Shown piece by piece: positions 9,545 through 17,553 of a stretch of 64,000 bases of DNA. The number at the start of each line of letters is the position of its first letter. Position 1 is the first letter of the stretch. The notes beneath the pieces were generated by a model that had not been told where the DNA came from, did not search any database, and saw nothing but the letters and a program-made list of their open reading frames with translations. The stretch comes from Nitrosarchaeum sp. GTDB taxonomy: Archaea; Thermoproteota; Nitrososphaeria; Nitrososphaerales; Nitrosopumilaceae. Location of the stretch: the NCBI RefSeq assembly GCF_035968265.1, contig NZ_JAVYIM010000002.1, positions 124,001-188,000 on the forward strand, read 5' to 3'. The translations under genes and the position numbers were made by a program.

Positions 9545-10537
9545 TTGACTGAATTAATCATACCTACAATCCTCTCATGCGTTATTGCATTTTTCACAGT
9601 ATTTTTTACAACTCCGTATTTGATTAAATTTTTACAAAAAAGAAATTTTGCAGTCAAAGATGTGAACAAAAAAGATCATGTGATGATTGTACGACCTGGA
9701 GGCCCATCCATAATTGCAGGAATTATGGCATCTGAATTTATTTTATATGTGTTTTTACAAATGAATGAAATTCTTGCAATAATAATTACTAGTTTTATAG
9801 CATTTCTAATTGGTTATGTGGATGATAGAAAAGTAATGGGAGGATGGTTTAAACCCATTGCTTTGATATTTGCTGCAGCACCAATAATTTTCTTTGGCGC
9901 ATACGATTCCAATCTATCTTTTCCTTTATTTGGTACAGTCCAAATACCTGCTCTTTATTTAGGACTAATAATTTTCATGATCCCTATCACAGGCAATACC
10001 GTTAATTCTATTGATGTACTAAACGGGGTAGCTAGCGGTTTTATGATTATTGCAAGTTTTTCCCTTAGTATTGCATTATTTATTTTACAAAATTATGAAA
10101 TGACTATAGTTAGTTTACCATTGGGATTTGTTGCTTTAGCATTTTACAAATATCATAAAATTCCAAGTAAAATATTTCCTGGAGATTCTGGTGCTTTAGC
10201 TTTGGGTGGAATGTATGGTGCAATTGCAATAATTGGTCATGTGGAAATTATTGCGGCAATCGCTCTTTTACCTGCAGTAATTAACTCATTTTTGTTTTTA
10301 TCTAGTATGAAACGCATTGTAGAACATAGGCAAATCAAAGGAAAGCCTGTTGAGCATACTGAAGATTTCAAATTACAGGCAACTAAAGATAAAACTGCTC
10401 CTATTACACTAGTGCGACTAATTTTAGCAGCAGGGCCATTATCTGAAAAACAAGTTGGCTATACAATTTTCAAACTTGCTATTTTTTCAGGAATCCTTGC
10501 AATAATAACTGCATTTATGACGAGGTTAGTCATTTGA
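9545..10537 (+). CDS. UDP-GlcNAc:polyprenyl-phosphate GlcNAc-1-phosphate transferase family
   Basis: Multi-pass membrane enzyme (330 residues, about ten hydrophobic segments) of glycosyltransferase family 4, which transfers a sugar phosphate onto a dolichol-type carrier as the first step of glycan assembly. Signatures include NSIDVLNGVASG, resembling the eukaryotic-type Asn/Gly motif, FPGDSGALALGG and the loop histidine region KPVEHTEDF. The start is TTG immediately after the hel308 stop. The sugar-modifying genes at 10761-12444 on the other strand suggest a local glycan theme. Substrate specificity is not proven. Confidence 0.85.
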   Translation: MTELIIPTILSCVIAFFTVFFTTPYLIKFLQKRNFAVKDVNKKDHVMIVRPGGPSIIAGIMASEFILYVFLQMNEILAIIITSFIAFLIGYVDDRKVMGGWFKPIALIFAAAPIIFFGAYDSNLSFPLFGTVQIPALYLGLIIFMIPITGNTVNSIDVLNGVASGFMIIASFSLSIALFILQNYEMTIVSLPLGFVALAFYKYHKIPSKIFPGDSGALALGGMYGAIAIIGHVEIIAAIALLPAVINSFLFLSSMKRIVEHRQIKGKPVEHTEDFKLQATKDKTAPITLVRLILAAGPLSEKQVGYTIFKLAIFSGILAIITAFMTRLVI

Positions 10538-10764
10538 AAATAGGTCTTTTTAGTTTTATCTTTGTTATGTGGGTTTTGATAATTGTCGGTGGAGGAATTT
10601 TAGTGATGATTTTAGGTCCTTTTTCGATCTCTGGTTATGGTGATTTTGATTCACTATTGACATCTATATTCAAAGCCATCATCGCAATTCTTTTGATAAT
10701 AGCTTGGATTCTAATTTTATCAAAATTAAAAAATTGGATATTTAAAAAAGAAATTAAATTTTAA
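10534..10764 (+). CDS. Small membrane protein, two transmembrane segments
   Basis: A 76-residue protein that starts with TTG and overlaps the preceding transferase gene by four bases, which supports it as real and coupled. Two hydrophobic segments (about residues 5-28 and 45-65) are followed by a lysine-rich tail. No family is recognised. It may assist the membrane glycosyltransferase, but that rests only on position. Its 3' end overlaps the convergent acetyltransferase gene by four bases. Confidence 0.7.
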   Translation: MKIGLFSFIFVMWVLIIVGGGILVMILGPFSISGYGDFDSLLTSIFKAIIAILLIIAWILILSKLKNWIFKKEIKF

Positions 10765-11237
10765 CTTTCTATCCATTGTCTCTGTTTTTTATCGTATTCT
10801 TTACGTGTATACCTTATTGTAGCAGGAACTCCAATGACTACAGAATCTTCTGGAACATTTCTTGTTACTACTGCACCCATAGCAACTACACTATTCTTAC
10901 CAATAGTTACACCTGCTTTAATGACAGCTCGTGCTCCTATCACTGCATTATCTTCAATAGTTACCCCTATCATTTTATCACACATTGGATATGGATCATT
11001 AGTTAATACTGCTGCAGGTCCGATGAATACATTTTTTCCAATTCTTGATAATGGTGGAATGTATGCTTGTCCTTCTATCTTTGTATTTTCTCCAATCTTT
11101 ACATTATAATCGATATGGACAAGTGAACCAATCTTCACATTATTTCCAATTTCTACATTATCTCCAATATATGAAAAATGCCATATTTTGACATTGTCTC
11201 CTATCTTTGCTTTTTCAGAAATAAAGTTTGTAACCAA
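10761..11237 (-). CDS. Hexapeptide-repeat acyltransferase (WbpD-like)
   Basis: A 158-residue left-handed beta-helix protein with runs of hexapeptides (IGDNV, IGNNV, IGENTKIEG, IGKNVFIG, IGKNSVV). Such proteins acetylate amino groups of nucleotide sugars; together with the Gfo/Idh dehydrogenase upstream it resembles the WbpB-WbpD steps that build 2,3-diacetamido sugars in bacteria. The catalytic histidine cannot be assigned with confidence. It is the last gene of the minus-strand ilvE-dehydrogenase-Trm112 group, five bases after the Trm112 stop. Confidence 0.85.
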   Translation of the reverse strand: MVTNFISEKAKIGDNVKIWHFSYIGDNVEIGNNVKIGSLVHIDYNVKIGENTKIEGQAYIPPLSRIGKNVFIGPAAVLTNDPYPMCDKMIGVTIEDNAVIGARAVIKAGVTIGKNSVVAMGAVVTRNVPEDSVVIGVPATIRYTRKEYDKKQRQWIES

Positions 11238-11242
11238 CTATA

Positions 11243-11512
11243 TCACAAATGCCATGGGTTTGCCATAGTAATAATTTTTTCAGGTAAATTTTTCTTATTG
11301 TTAGTAAGAAATTCTATCTCTTGATCCTTATTTCTTAACTCATCAGGTAACATTATTGGAATCTCCTCAATTATAGGATAAAATCTTGAACATTTGGGGC
11401 AAAATAATGCTCCTTCTGAAACAACATTATTTTTTTCTTTAATTTCATATAGTTCTAAAGGATGATTTTTATCTATAGGGCAAGCTAAAATATCCATCAT
11501 TGTCTTGTTCAT
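11243..11512 (-). CDS. Trm112 family zinc protein
   Basis: An 89-residue protein with MMDILACPIDKNHPLELY and the C-terminal FCPKCSRFYPIIEEIPIMLP, the usual signature of Trm112/UPF0434. In eukaryotes and haloarchaea Trm112 is a small activator of several tRNA, rRNA and protein methyltransferases. Here it overlaps the sugar-dehydrogenase gene by ATGA, an unexpected partner. Three cysteines are visible (CP, CPKC). A role in activating a distant methyltransferase such as the Trm5-like protein at 50648 is speculation. Confidence 0.88.
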   Translation of the reverse strand: MNKTMMDILACPIDKNHPLELYEIKEKNNVVSEGALFCPKCSRFYPIIEEIPIMLPDELRNKDQEIEFLTNNKKNLPEKIITMANPWHL

Positions 11513-12444
11513 TTTAAATCCAGATAGATTGGTATGCCTTTTTGGCTGGATAAAAGTGCAGCTTCTGCTATTTTTGTTACGTTTACTGCTTGTTGTGAAC
11601 TTACGATTAGATTGTTTTTTCCTTCAATAGCTCCCAAAAAACTTTGAATTTCAAGTAGTAGTGGTTCCTGTTTGTCACTTCGTGGTATTTCCGTTTCTTC
11701 TTTTTTCTCAATTTTTATTTCCTGGGAAATGAAATCCGATGTAATTATTGCATCAGTACATACTGCAGTAAATGTTCTAACTCTTTTTGGTGTAATCCAA
11801 TTTGATGAAATAATTGCTACTTTATCATTTTTATATCCTAGCATGATACTTGCAAAATCTTCATGTTCATGATTTATTCTACCTGATCTTGCAAAAACTA
11901 CTTGTGGCATATCATCAAACAACCAATTTGCAGTATCTATGTCATGAACTGATGTGTCATAAATAATTCCAACATCTTTGATATGTAAAGGCATTCTATT
12001 TTCTCTGTGAAATTCAAGCATTACGAGTTCTCCGTACTTTTTCTCTTTCACAAATTTTTTCACATTGTCTACTGCTGGATTAAATCGTTCTATGTACCCA
12101 CAAGTTAGTACTAAATTATTTTTTTTGGCCAAATCTGCAATTTTTTGACCATCTTCTGATTTGTATGTCATGGGTTTTTCTACAAACACATGTTTTTTTG
12201 CTTCAAGCAATTTTGTTGCAATTTCTGTATGTGTTGAAGTCGGAGTTACTATAAACGCTCCATCAAATTCTTCAAATTTAATCAAATCTTCCAATGAATT
12301 ATAATGCTTAACTGAATATTTTTCACCGTATTCTTTACTTCTTTCAATATTAGTATCACAAACTGCTGAAAGAACACCTAGTTGTGATAGAATTCTTGTA
12401 TGATTTTTCCCCCATCCTCCTGTACCGATTTGAACAATTTTCAT
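11509..12444 (-). CDS. Gfo/Idh/MocA-family sugar dehydrogenase
   Basis: NAD(P)-dependent oxidoreductase of 311 residues. The Rossmann fold opens with IGTGGWGKNHTRIL, followed by the family EKP motif (VFVEKPMTY, near residue 90) and a C-terminal substrate domain with the active-site region YDTSVHDIDTANWL. Relatives include UDP-N-acetylglucosamine 3-dehydrogenases, which pair with hexapeptide acetyltransferases like the one at 10761. It begins directly after the ilvE stop with no gap, so the genes are co-transcribed. The exact sugar is not known. Confidence 0.88.
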   Translation of the reverse strand: MKIVQIGTGGWGKNHTRILSQLGVLSAVCDTNIERSKEYGEKYSVKHYNSLEDLIKFEEFDGAFIVTPTSTHTEIATKLLEAKKHVFVEKPMTYKSEDGQKIADLAKKNNLVLTCGYIERFNPAVDNVKKFVKEKKYGELVMLEFHRENRMPLHIKDVGIIYDTSVHDIDTANWLFDDMPQVVFARSGRINHEHEDFASIMLGYKNDKVAIISSNWITPKRVRTFTAVCTDAIITSDFISQEIKIEKKEETEIPRSDKQEPLLLEIQSFLGAIEGKNNLIVSSQQAVNVTKIAEAALLSSQKGIPIYLDLK

Positions 12445-13362
12445 CTAATACACCGCAGTTAACCAATCAGAGTAGTTTTGGTTTTTGTTCATTACTATGT
12501 CTGTATACTCTTTCATCATTTTTTTAGTAATATGTCCTGGTTTACCGTCACCAATTTTCTTACCATTCATTGAAATTATAGGTGTGATCTCTGCTGCAGT
12601 CCCGGTAAGAAAAATTTCATCAGAAATTACTAATTCGCTTCTAGATATTTCAGTTTCTGTCACATCAATATTTAGATTCTTTGCGATTTTTATTATTGCA
12701 TCACGTGTAATTCCATTTAATGCTGATGAAGATAATGGTGGTGTGATTAATTGATCTTCTCTTACAATGAAAATATTTTCTCCCGGTGCTTCACTTACAT
12801 TTCCATTATGATCCAGTAAAATTGCTTCATCATATCCACTTCTTTTAGCTTCTTGTGTTGCTATTATTGAATTGAGATAGTTTCCTCCCATTTTCGCTTG
12901 TGGTGGATTTGACATGTCCGAGAATTTTCTCCATGATCCCACTCCTGCAGTAATTCCATTTTTGCTAAATAAATCTCCAAATGGGAAAGTAAAAATTGCA
13001 ACATTAGTTGGTGCTTTTTCTGTAACGTGTAAATTTATTCCATAGTCTCCTACAAAATAAAATGGTCTAATATAGCAGGATTTTTTTATTTTATTTTTTT
13101 CACAAATTCCAATTATTGCATTGCTAATGACTTGATCTGAAAAATTAAGTGAAATATTATAAAATTGGCCTGATTTTCTAAATCGCTTTACATGTTCGTC
13201 TAACCTAAAAATAAAAAGATTATTTTCATTCCAATATGCTCGAATTCCCTCAAAAACAGAAGTTCCATAATGAATTGCATGAGTTGTAATTGGAACTTTG
13301 GCTTTATCTAAAGTTGTAAATTTTCCATCAAACCAAACATATTTTGAAATAGGAAGACTCAC
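12445..13362 (-). CDS. ilvE: Branched-chain amino acid aminotransferase (class IV)
   Basis: PLP enzyme of 305 residues that interconverts branched-chain 2-oxo acids and amino acids. Fold-type IV features include HYGTSVFEGIRAY near residue 32, the PLP-lysine region QAKMGGNYLNS (about residue 157), and APGENIFIV and FLTGTAAEITPI near the C-terminus. The start is GTG. In Gfo/Idh sugar operons an aminotransferase can also add the amino group, but the class IV sequence fits ilvE better. It is the first gene of the minus-strand group. Confidence 0.9.
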   Translation of the reverse strand: MSLPISKYVWFDGKFTTLDKAKVPITTHAIHYGTSVFEGIRAYWNENNLFIFRLDEHVKRFRKSGQFYNISLNFSDQVISNAIIGICEKNKIKKSCYIRPFYFVGDYGINLHVTEKAPTNVAIFTFPFGDLFSKNGITAGVGSWRKFSDMSNPPQAKMGGNYLNSIIATQEAKRSGYDEAILLDHNGNVSEAPGENIFIVREDQLITPPLSSSALNGITRDAIIKIAKNLNIDVTETEISRSELVISDEIFLTGTAAEITPIISMNGKKIGDGKPGHITKKMMKEYTDIVMNKNQNYSDWLTAVY

Positions 13363-13712
13363 AAAAAATCACCGATATATCAGTAATTAATCTATTTGGG
13401 AATACTCTTCTTACTATTTTCTCTAAAATCTAAAATTCATACATAATTTTGATAATTAAATTTGGTAAGTGTACTCATTTTTCATGAGTTCTTGAATAAT
13501 TCTTGTTTTCATATGATTTTTGATTTGATAAATTTGATATTTTTTGGACAATAACTATTTGGAGCTAAAAATACTAAAAATATGAGATCTGATCTTACAA
13601 ATCGGATTTTTTCTTTTTCAAAATATTTTAAAATTGTATTCTCAACATCACCCATTTTGTGTAATTTTTTTAATTTCACCTGTAGAAATTCTAGTAAATT
13701 GCCAATTCTATT
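13363..13712. other. 350-bp spacer between ilvE and the Lys/Ala peptide
   Basis: Very AT-rich. It contains the ilvE promoter side (ATATAT near 13376-13382), a hairpin ACTCAT-TTTTC-ATGAGT at 13473-13489, and T-rich stretches. A TTTTAATT box about 45 bases before 13713 could serve the small peptide gene. I see no other gene. Confidence 0.4.
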
Positions 13713-13775
13713 ATGGCAGCAAAGAAAAAAGCAGCAGCTAAAAAAACAACTAAAAAGGCTTCAAAAAAGAAATAA
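13713..13775 (+). CDS. 20-residue lysine/alanine peptide
   Basis: The frame ATGGCAGCAAAG... ends at TAA after 20 codons and encodes a peptide of Met, 10 Lys, 6 Ala, 2 Thr and 1 Ser, similar in composition to the tails of H1-type and bacterial histone-like proteins. It stands alone between divergent and convergent genes and is followed by a T-rich stretch. Such a peptide could bind nucleic acid. A longer frame in this place (13582-13809) reads another phase and has no family features. Support is composition and isolation only. Confidence 0.55.
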   Translation: MAAKKKAAAKKTTKKASKKK

Positions 13776-13840
13776 TCTTTTGAAGCTTGTTTTATTTTTT
13801 CCAATCTAAATTTTTATAAAATATTCGTATTTTGGATGAT

Positions 13841-14443
13841 TTAATCTGACCATCCTTCTTTTGGAAATTTCATTCCCAAAACTCGAGTTGTTTTATCCTC
13901 AGAATCTGAAAATTTTTTAATTACTTCCCAATTTTCTTCAATTATTTGCTGTACACTTTGTGGAACATCATTTTTCCAATTTGTTGCTTTACCTAATGCT
14001 GAATTATAGATATTTTCTTTAACCGTTGTTGCTGATAACGTTCTTCTTTGTCCTATCTTTGGTTTTAATCTGTATAATTTGAGCATATACCCTTCTGTTT
14101 TGTCTCCTGTATATGAGAAAAAATCACCTTGTACATTTTTTAGTATCTGCTTTCGTAACTCCCATGATTTTGGCGATAATAATGGTGGCATGTATTTTTT
14201 AAATGGTGCAAAAAAAGTGTAGTCTTCTGTTATTGTAATAGAATCTCCAAAAATTGATGTCAACATTTTTTTTCTAATTTCAAAATTAAACGGAAAGCTT
14301 TTACTGTTGATTTCTATTTTATCTGATTTGAAAATAACAGGCATAATTTTAACAATGTCTGCTTTATTTTTTAATTCATTTATGATTTCAACATGTGCAT
14401 TAGTGACAGGATTTAGATGTGCTAGATACAGAGCAGTAATCAA
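13841..14443 (-). CDS. Nucleotidyltransferase of the NMN/cytidylyl transferase superfamily
   Basis: A 200-residue protein that starts (TTG) with the nucleotidyltransferase segment LYLAHLNPVTNAHVEII; the HxGH-type motif appears as NPVTNAH, keeping the second histidine. Near residue 140 RRTLSATTVKENI resembles the ISxTxxR/K phosphate-binding motif. This suggests an NMN adenylyltransferase-like enzyme in NAD synthesis, but the long middle part (about 75-130) is unusual and the substrate is uncertain. It stands alone between the Lys/Ala peptide and tRNA-Pro. Confidence 0.7.
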   Translation of the reverse strand: MITALYLAHLNPVTNAHVEIINELKNKADIVKIMPVIFKSDKIEINSKSFPFNFEIRKKMLTSIFGDSITITEDYTFFAPFKKYMPPLLSPKSWELRKQILKNVQGDFFSYTGDKTEGYMLKLYRLKPKIGQRRTLSATTVKENIYNSALGKATNWKNDVPQSVQQIIEENWEVIKKFSDSEDKTTRVLGMKFPKEGWSD

Positions 14444-14494
14444 TTACATTAACTAGAAAAATGTCATATTTCAATGATTGACTTTCTTAAAATA

Positions 14495-14568
14495 TGGGAA
14501 CGATGGGATTTGAACCCATGATCTCCAGCACCCGAGGCTGGCAGTATGCCAAGCTAACCTACGTCCCC
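14495..14568 (-). tRNA. tRNA-Pro (anticodon CGG)
   Basis: A 74-nt cloverleaf on the minus strand. Acceptor GGGGACG pairs with CGTTCCC (one G-T pair), with discriminator A. Anticodon stem CCAGC/GCTGG encloses CTCGGGT, giving CGG. T-arm ATGGG-TTCAAAT-CCCAT is perfect. No intron and no encoded CCA. Confidence 0.96.
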
Positions 14569-14612
14569 AAAGTTTAGAATTGCTAGGTGATTTTATTTCT
14601 TTAAAAATTTGT

Positions 14613-15458
14613 TTAACCGTATGATTCGTACTTTACTTCAAAGCTTCCATCTGCACGTTTATCATGTTCTGTAACAAATCCTTTTGGTTTTAGGAAATCC
14701 ATTACGCCATCAATTGTTCCTTGCCAACCGCAGACATAAAATATTGTGTTTTCTTTTGTAATTTTATCTTCAATCAACTCTTCTAATGGTGAAATTCCAT
14801 TATCTCTTGGTCTAAGAAACGTTTCAACCCTTCCAACTTGACCTGCCCATGATCTGTTAAACCATTCTTGCGGTCTACTTATAGCTGCTCTATATCTAAA
14901 ATTCCATTTGTCTTTTCCTTTTGTTATACTTTCATTTTCTAAATCTGTTAGTAATTCTTTGTAACTTAACTCATCAACATAACTTGCACCATGTAAAACA
15001 ATTATCTCTCTTTTATCTCCAATAGCATGTAGGTGCTGAGCAAAACTTACAAATGGTGCTAGACCTGTTCCTCCTCCAATACAAATAATTCTTCTATTGT
15101 CTTTTTCTCCGTTTGGAAGTGTTTCATTTATCAAAAGTGCTCTACCTGTAGGCTTTAACCATAAAATTTCATCACCTTCTTTAGCATTGAATAACTGTGT
15201 GGTTAATCTACCCGGAAGTGGTTTTCTTACCCATCTAATTACAAGCTCTACGTACTTTTTATTTTCAGGATGGGATGCAATAGAGTATGCTCTTCTAACA
15301 ATTTTTCCACCTTCTACAGGATTTGGTAAACCTAATGTGATAAACTGACCTGCCTGATAATCTGGAACAGGTCCATCTTTTGGTACTAGTCTAATAATTA
15401 CAAGATCTTCCTTAAGTAACTGAACATAGGTGATGGTTGCTTTGTTATCTACTACCAT
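14613..15458 (-). CDS. Ferredoxin/flavodoxin-NADP reductase-like flavoprotein (paralogue 1)
   Basis: FAD- and pyridine-nucleotide-binding oxidoreductase of 281 residues. The FAD domain has the RxYS motif (RRAYSIASHPE, about residue 55), and the nucleotide domain has IGGGTGLAPFVSF (about 130) and the C-terminal YVCGWQGTIDG (about 240). It ends in VKYESYG like its paralogue at 26003, which matches along its whole length. Transfer of electrons between ferredoxin and NAD(P)H is the likely role, with the two ferredoxins at 2347 and 3032 as candidate partners. A TATA box lies about 30 bases upstream. Confidence 0.88.
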   Translation of the reverse strand: MVVDNKATITYVQLLKEDLVIIRLVPKDGPVPDYQAGQFITLGLPNPVEGGKIVRRAYSIASHPENKKYVELVIRWVRKPLPGRLTTQLFNAKEGDEILWLKPTGRALLINETLPNGEKDNRRIICIGGGTGLAPFVSFAQHLHAIGDKREIIVLHGASYVDELSYKELLTDLENESITKGKDKWNFRYRAAISRPQEWFNRSWAGQVGRVETFLRPRDNGISPLEELIEDKITKENTIFYVCGWQGTIDGVMDFLKPKGFVTEHDKRADGSFEVKYESYG

Positions 15459-15581
15459 AACGTTACATCCATCCTAATTATGGTTAAATATCTTGTGTTA
15501 ATTTCACACTTGTGTTTTTTTTGACCGCTAAACGTTAATAACCAATTTGAAAAACGTAATTCGATCAGTTTACTGATTATT

Positions 15582-15655
15582 GGGCCGATCGTCTAGTCTG
15601 GTAGGATGGGTGCATGGCATGCATCAGATCGAGGGTTCAAATCCCTTTCGGTCCA
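15582..15655 (+). tRNA. tRNA-Ala (anticodon GGC)
   Basis: A 74-nt cloverleaf. Acceptor GGGCCGA pairs with TCGGTCC and shows the G3-T70 pair that identifies alanine tRNAs; discriminator A. Anticodon stem GGTGC/GCATC encloses ATGGCAT, giving GGC. No CCA is encoded. A short interrupted palindrome (ATCAGT-TT-ACTGAT, 15564-15577) precedes it. The complementary strand carries the 3' end of the HEAT-repeat gene. Confidence 0.96.
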
Positions 15656-16204
15656 CTCTCTTTTTTTTACATCTACAAGCAATCTCTCCAACTCTAAATC
15701 TTGTTGCTTAGACAACTCTTTGATTTTATTCTCTGATAATGAATATCCAAGATCAATAATTGCTTGTAATGCGCTCTTTCTAACTTCTAAATTAAAGTCG
15801 GACAGACAATCATAAATCGCTTCTTTAGCTTCCTTTGCCTTAAGATATCCCAATGCTCCTAATGCACATGCTTTTACCATTGAACTTTGATCATCTAATA
15901 GATTGATGATTTCTGATATTGCATTAGCGTCATTTCGATTAGCTATTACTAAAGCTGTATATCCTCTAATGTTTTTATTTTGAGATTTCAAATTATTTAC
16001 CAATAAATCCGAAATGTTATTTTCATTTAATACTAATGCACTAAAAGCTTCTCCTCTCACTTTAATATCGGCATCATCTAATTTTGAAATTATTTTTTGT
16101 ATAATTTCTATATTATTTGTACCAGAAAGAAATTCAAGATTTTTGATTTTTTCTTCAACAGTTCCTGAATCTAAAATTTCTATGATATTTTTCATATTAT
16201 TCAT
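15593..16204 (-). CDS. HEAT-repeat protein whose 3' end runs through tRNA-Ala
   Basis: About 203 residues built of helical repeats of roughly 30 residues (for example KLDDADIKVRGEAFSALV, LLDDQSSMVKACALGALG, CLSDFNLEVRKSALQAII), as in HEAT/PBS-lyase-type scaffolds that mediate protein contacts. The frame has no stop before the tRNA-Ala gene on the other strand, so its last 20 or so residues (ERDLNPRSDACHAPILPD) are encoded by antisense tRNA. The frame begins with GTG at 16213; the ATG at 16204 better fits a possible TATA near 16222-16229. Function unknown. Confidence 0.75.
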   Translation of the reverse strand: MNNMKNIIEILDSGTVEEKIKNLEFLSGTNNIEIIQKIISKLDDADIKVRGEAFSALVLNENNISDLLVNNLKSQNKNIRGYTALVIANRNDANAISEIINLLDDQSSMVKACALGALGYLKAKEAKEAIYDCLSDFNLEVRKSALQAIIDLGYSLSENKIKELSKQQDLELERLLVDVKKREWTERDLNPRSDACHAPILPD

Positions 16205-16282
16205 TAAAATCACCAGATCTAGTTAATAATGGTTCAATATTTTTCATAAAATTTTATCTAGAATCAAAAATTCCCTTTTAGC

Positions 16283-16290
16283 TTTAAATT
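16283..16290 (+). promoter_or_regulatory. TATA box of alba
   Basis: TTTAAATT begins 30 bases before the alba ATG, the same spacing as in the ferredoxin promoters, so the message is probably leaderless. Confidence 0.6.
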
Positions 16291-16312
16291 ATCGTTAAAT
16301 GCCGAACTTCTT

Positions 16313-16597
16313 ATGTCAAACGAATCCAGAAACACCATATTCATTGGTAAGAAACCATTGATGGCATATGTAACATCAACGCTAATTCAATTGGCAAACT
16401 TACCCTCCGTCTACATCAAAGCTAGAGGTCTAAGCATTGGTCGTGCTGTGGATGTAGCTCAAATCATTGCAAGAAAGACAGAAAATGCTGGATACTCTAT
16501 TGGAGAAATAAAAATAGGCTCCGAATCATTAGAGTCACAAGACGGTAGAACCAGAAACGTTTCAACAATAGAAATTGAAGTAAAGAGAAACGGTTGA
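16313..16597 (+). CDS. alba: Alba DNA/RNA-binding chromatin protein
   Basis: A 94-residue abundant nucleoid protein that dimerises on DNA and RNA. The family opening NTIFIGKKPLMAYVTS contains the lysine corresponding to the acetylated Lys16/17 of Sulfolobus Alba, followed by IKARGLSIGRAVDVAQI and the C-terminal beta strands with the flexible RTRN arm. Length is typical. It is a single-gene unit divergent from the HEAT-repeat gene and convergent with the PEP-mutase gene. Confidence 0.96.
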   Translation: MSNESRNTIFIGKKPLMAYVTSTLIQLANLPSVYIKARGLSIGRAVDVAQIIARKTENAGYSIGEIKIGSESLESQDGRTRNVSTIEIEVKRNG

Positions 16598-16625
16598 TAC
16601 TGTACTTTACTTGAAATTTTTTATT

Positions 16626-17492
16626 TTATTCTCTTTTTGAAAATCTATATCTCTTTTCTAATTTTTGGAATTTAGGTAATTCGACCAGATCATTGAACTG
16701 ATCAAAATTTACAACTTTTTGTTTAGATTTATTTGTAGTTCCTGACTCCTTCAATTCTTTTAAAATATTCATGGTTGCAAAAGTATTAGCAAATAACACT
16801 GATAGTGGATATAAAATAATTTTAAATCCTAATTTATGTAATGTTTCTGCTGACATTATTGGAGTTGTACCTCCCTCTATCATGTTTGCTACAAGAGGTG
16901 CTTTGATAGATTTTCCAATTATTTTCATCTCTTCTAATGATCTCGGTGCTTCGATAAACACTGCATCTGCACCTGTTTTTTTATTTTGCAACCCACGTTC
17001 TATTGCAGCATCTAATCCCTCTGTAGCTCTTGCATCTGTCCTTGCAACAATTATGAAATCTTTACTTTGTCTTGCATCAATCGCTGCACCTAATTTTTCG
17101 GTGTATTCTTCTTGTGTTATTACTTCTTTTCCTTGCATATGACCACATCTCTTTGGCCATCTTTGGTCTTCTAGAAAAATCCCTGCTGCACCTGCAGATT
17201 CTAACTCCCTTACCAATTTCCAAACACTTAATGCATTACCGTAACCAGTATCTGAATCAACTATTACTGGAACTGAAACGGCTCTGCATATCCTTCTTGC
17301 ATTATCCAATGTTTCGGTTGCTCCAATGAATCCATAGTCTGGCATTCCAAATAATGTAGCTGAAGTTCCATATCCTGTTTGAAACATAGCTTCAAACCCT
17401 ACTTTTTCTGCAATTTTTGCTCCAATTGCATCATAAACTCCTGGAATTACAAGTGGCTTGTTTGTTTTTAGCATACTTTTCAAATTTTTCAT
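16626..17492 (-). CDS. Isocitrate lyase/PEP mutase superfamily protein
   Basis: A 288-residue TIM-barrel enzyme. It has the DSDTGYGN magnesium-binding segment (about residues 80-87), FLEDQRWPKRCGHMQGK with the catalytic-cysteine loop (KRCGH), VARTDA and the C-terminal ILYPLSVLFA. The cysteine loop points to a lyase such as 2-methylisocitrate lyase rather than a PEP mutase. No methylcitrate-cycle genes are nearby, so the substrate is unclear. It sits between Alba and the PadR regulator; 61 bp separate its start from the padR stop. Confidence 0.85.
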   Translation of the reverse strand: MKNLKSMLKTNKPLVIPGVYDAIGAKIAEKVGFEAMFQTGYGTSATLFGMPDYGFIGATETLDNARRICRAVSVPVIVDSDTGYGNALSVWKLVRELESAGAAGIFLEDQRWPKRCGHMQGKEVITQEEYTEKLGAAIDARQSKDFIIVARTDARATEGLDAAIERGLQNKKTGADAVFIEAPRSLEEMKIIGKSIKAPLVANMIEGGTTPIMSAETLHKLGFKIILYPLSVLFANTFATMNILKELKESGTTNKSKQKVVNFDQFNDLVELPKFQKLEKRYRFSKRE

Positions 17493-17553
17493 GCTATTAC
17501 TTTTAGGTAGAATTATTTATGATTTTAAAATATTAATAATAATCTCAACAATT

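Noticed and set aside
13582..13809. 75-residue plus-strand frame over the Lys/Ala peptide
   Set aside because: It reads a different phase, begins in AT-rich spacer and has no family features; the 20-codon ATG frame explains the composition better.
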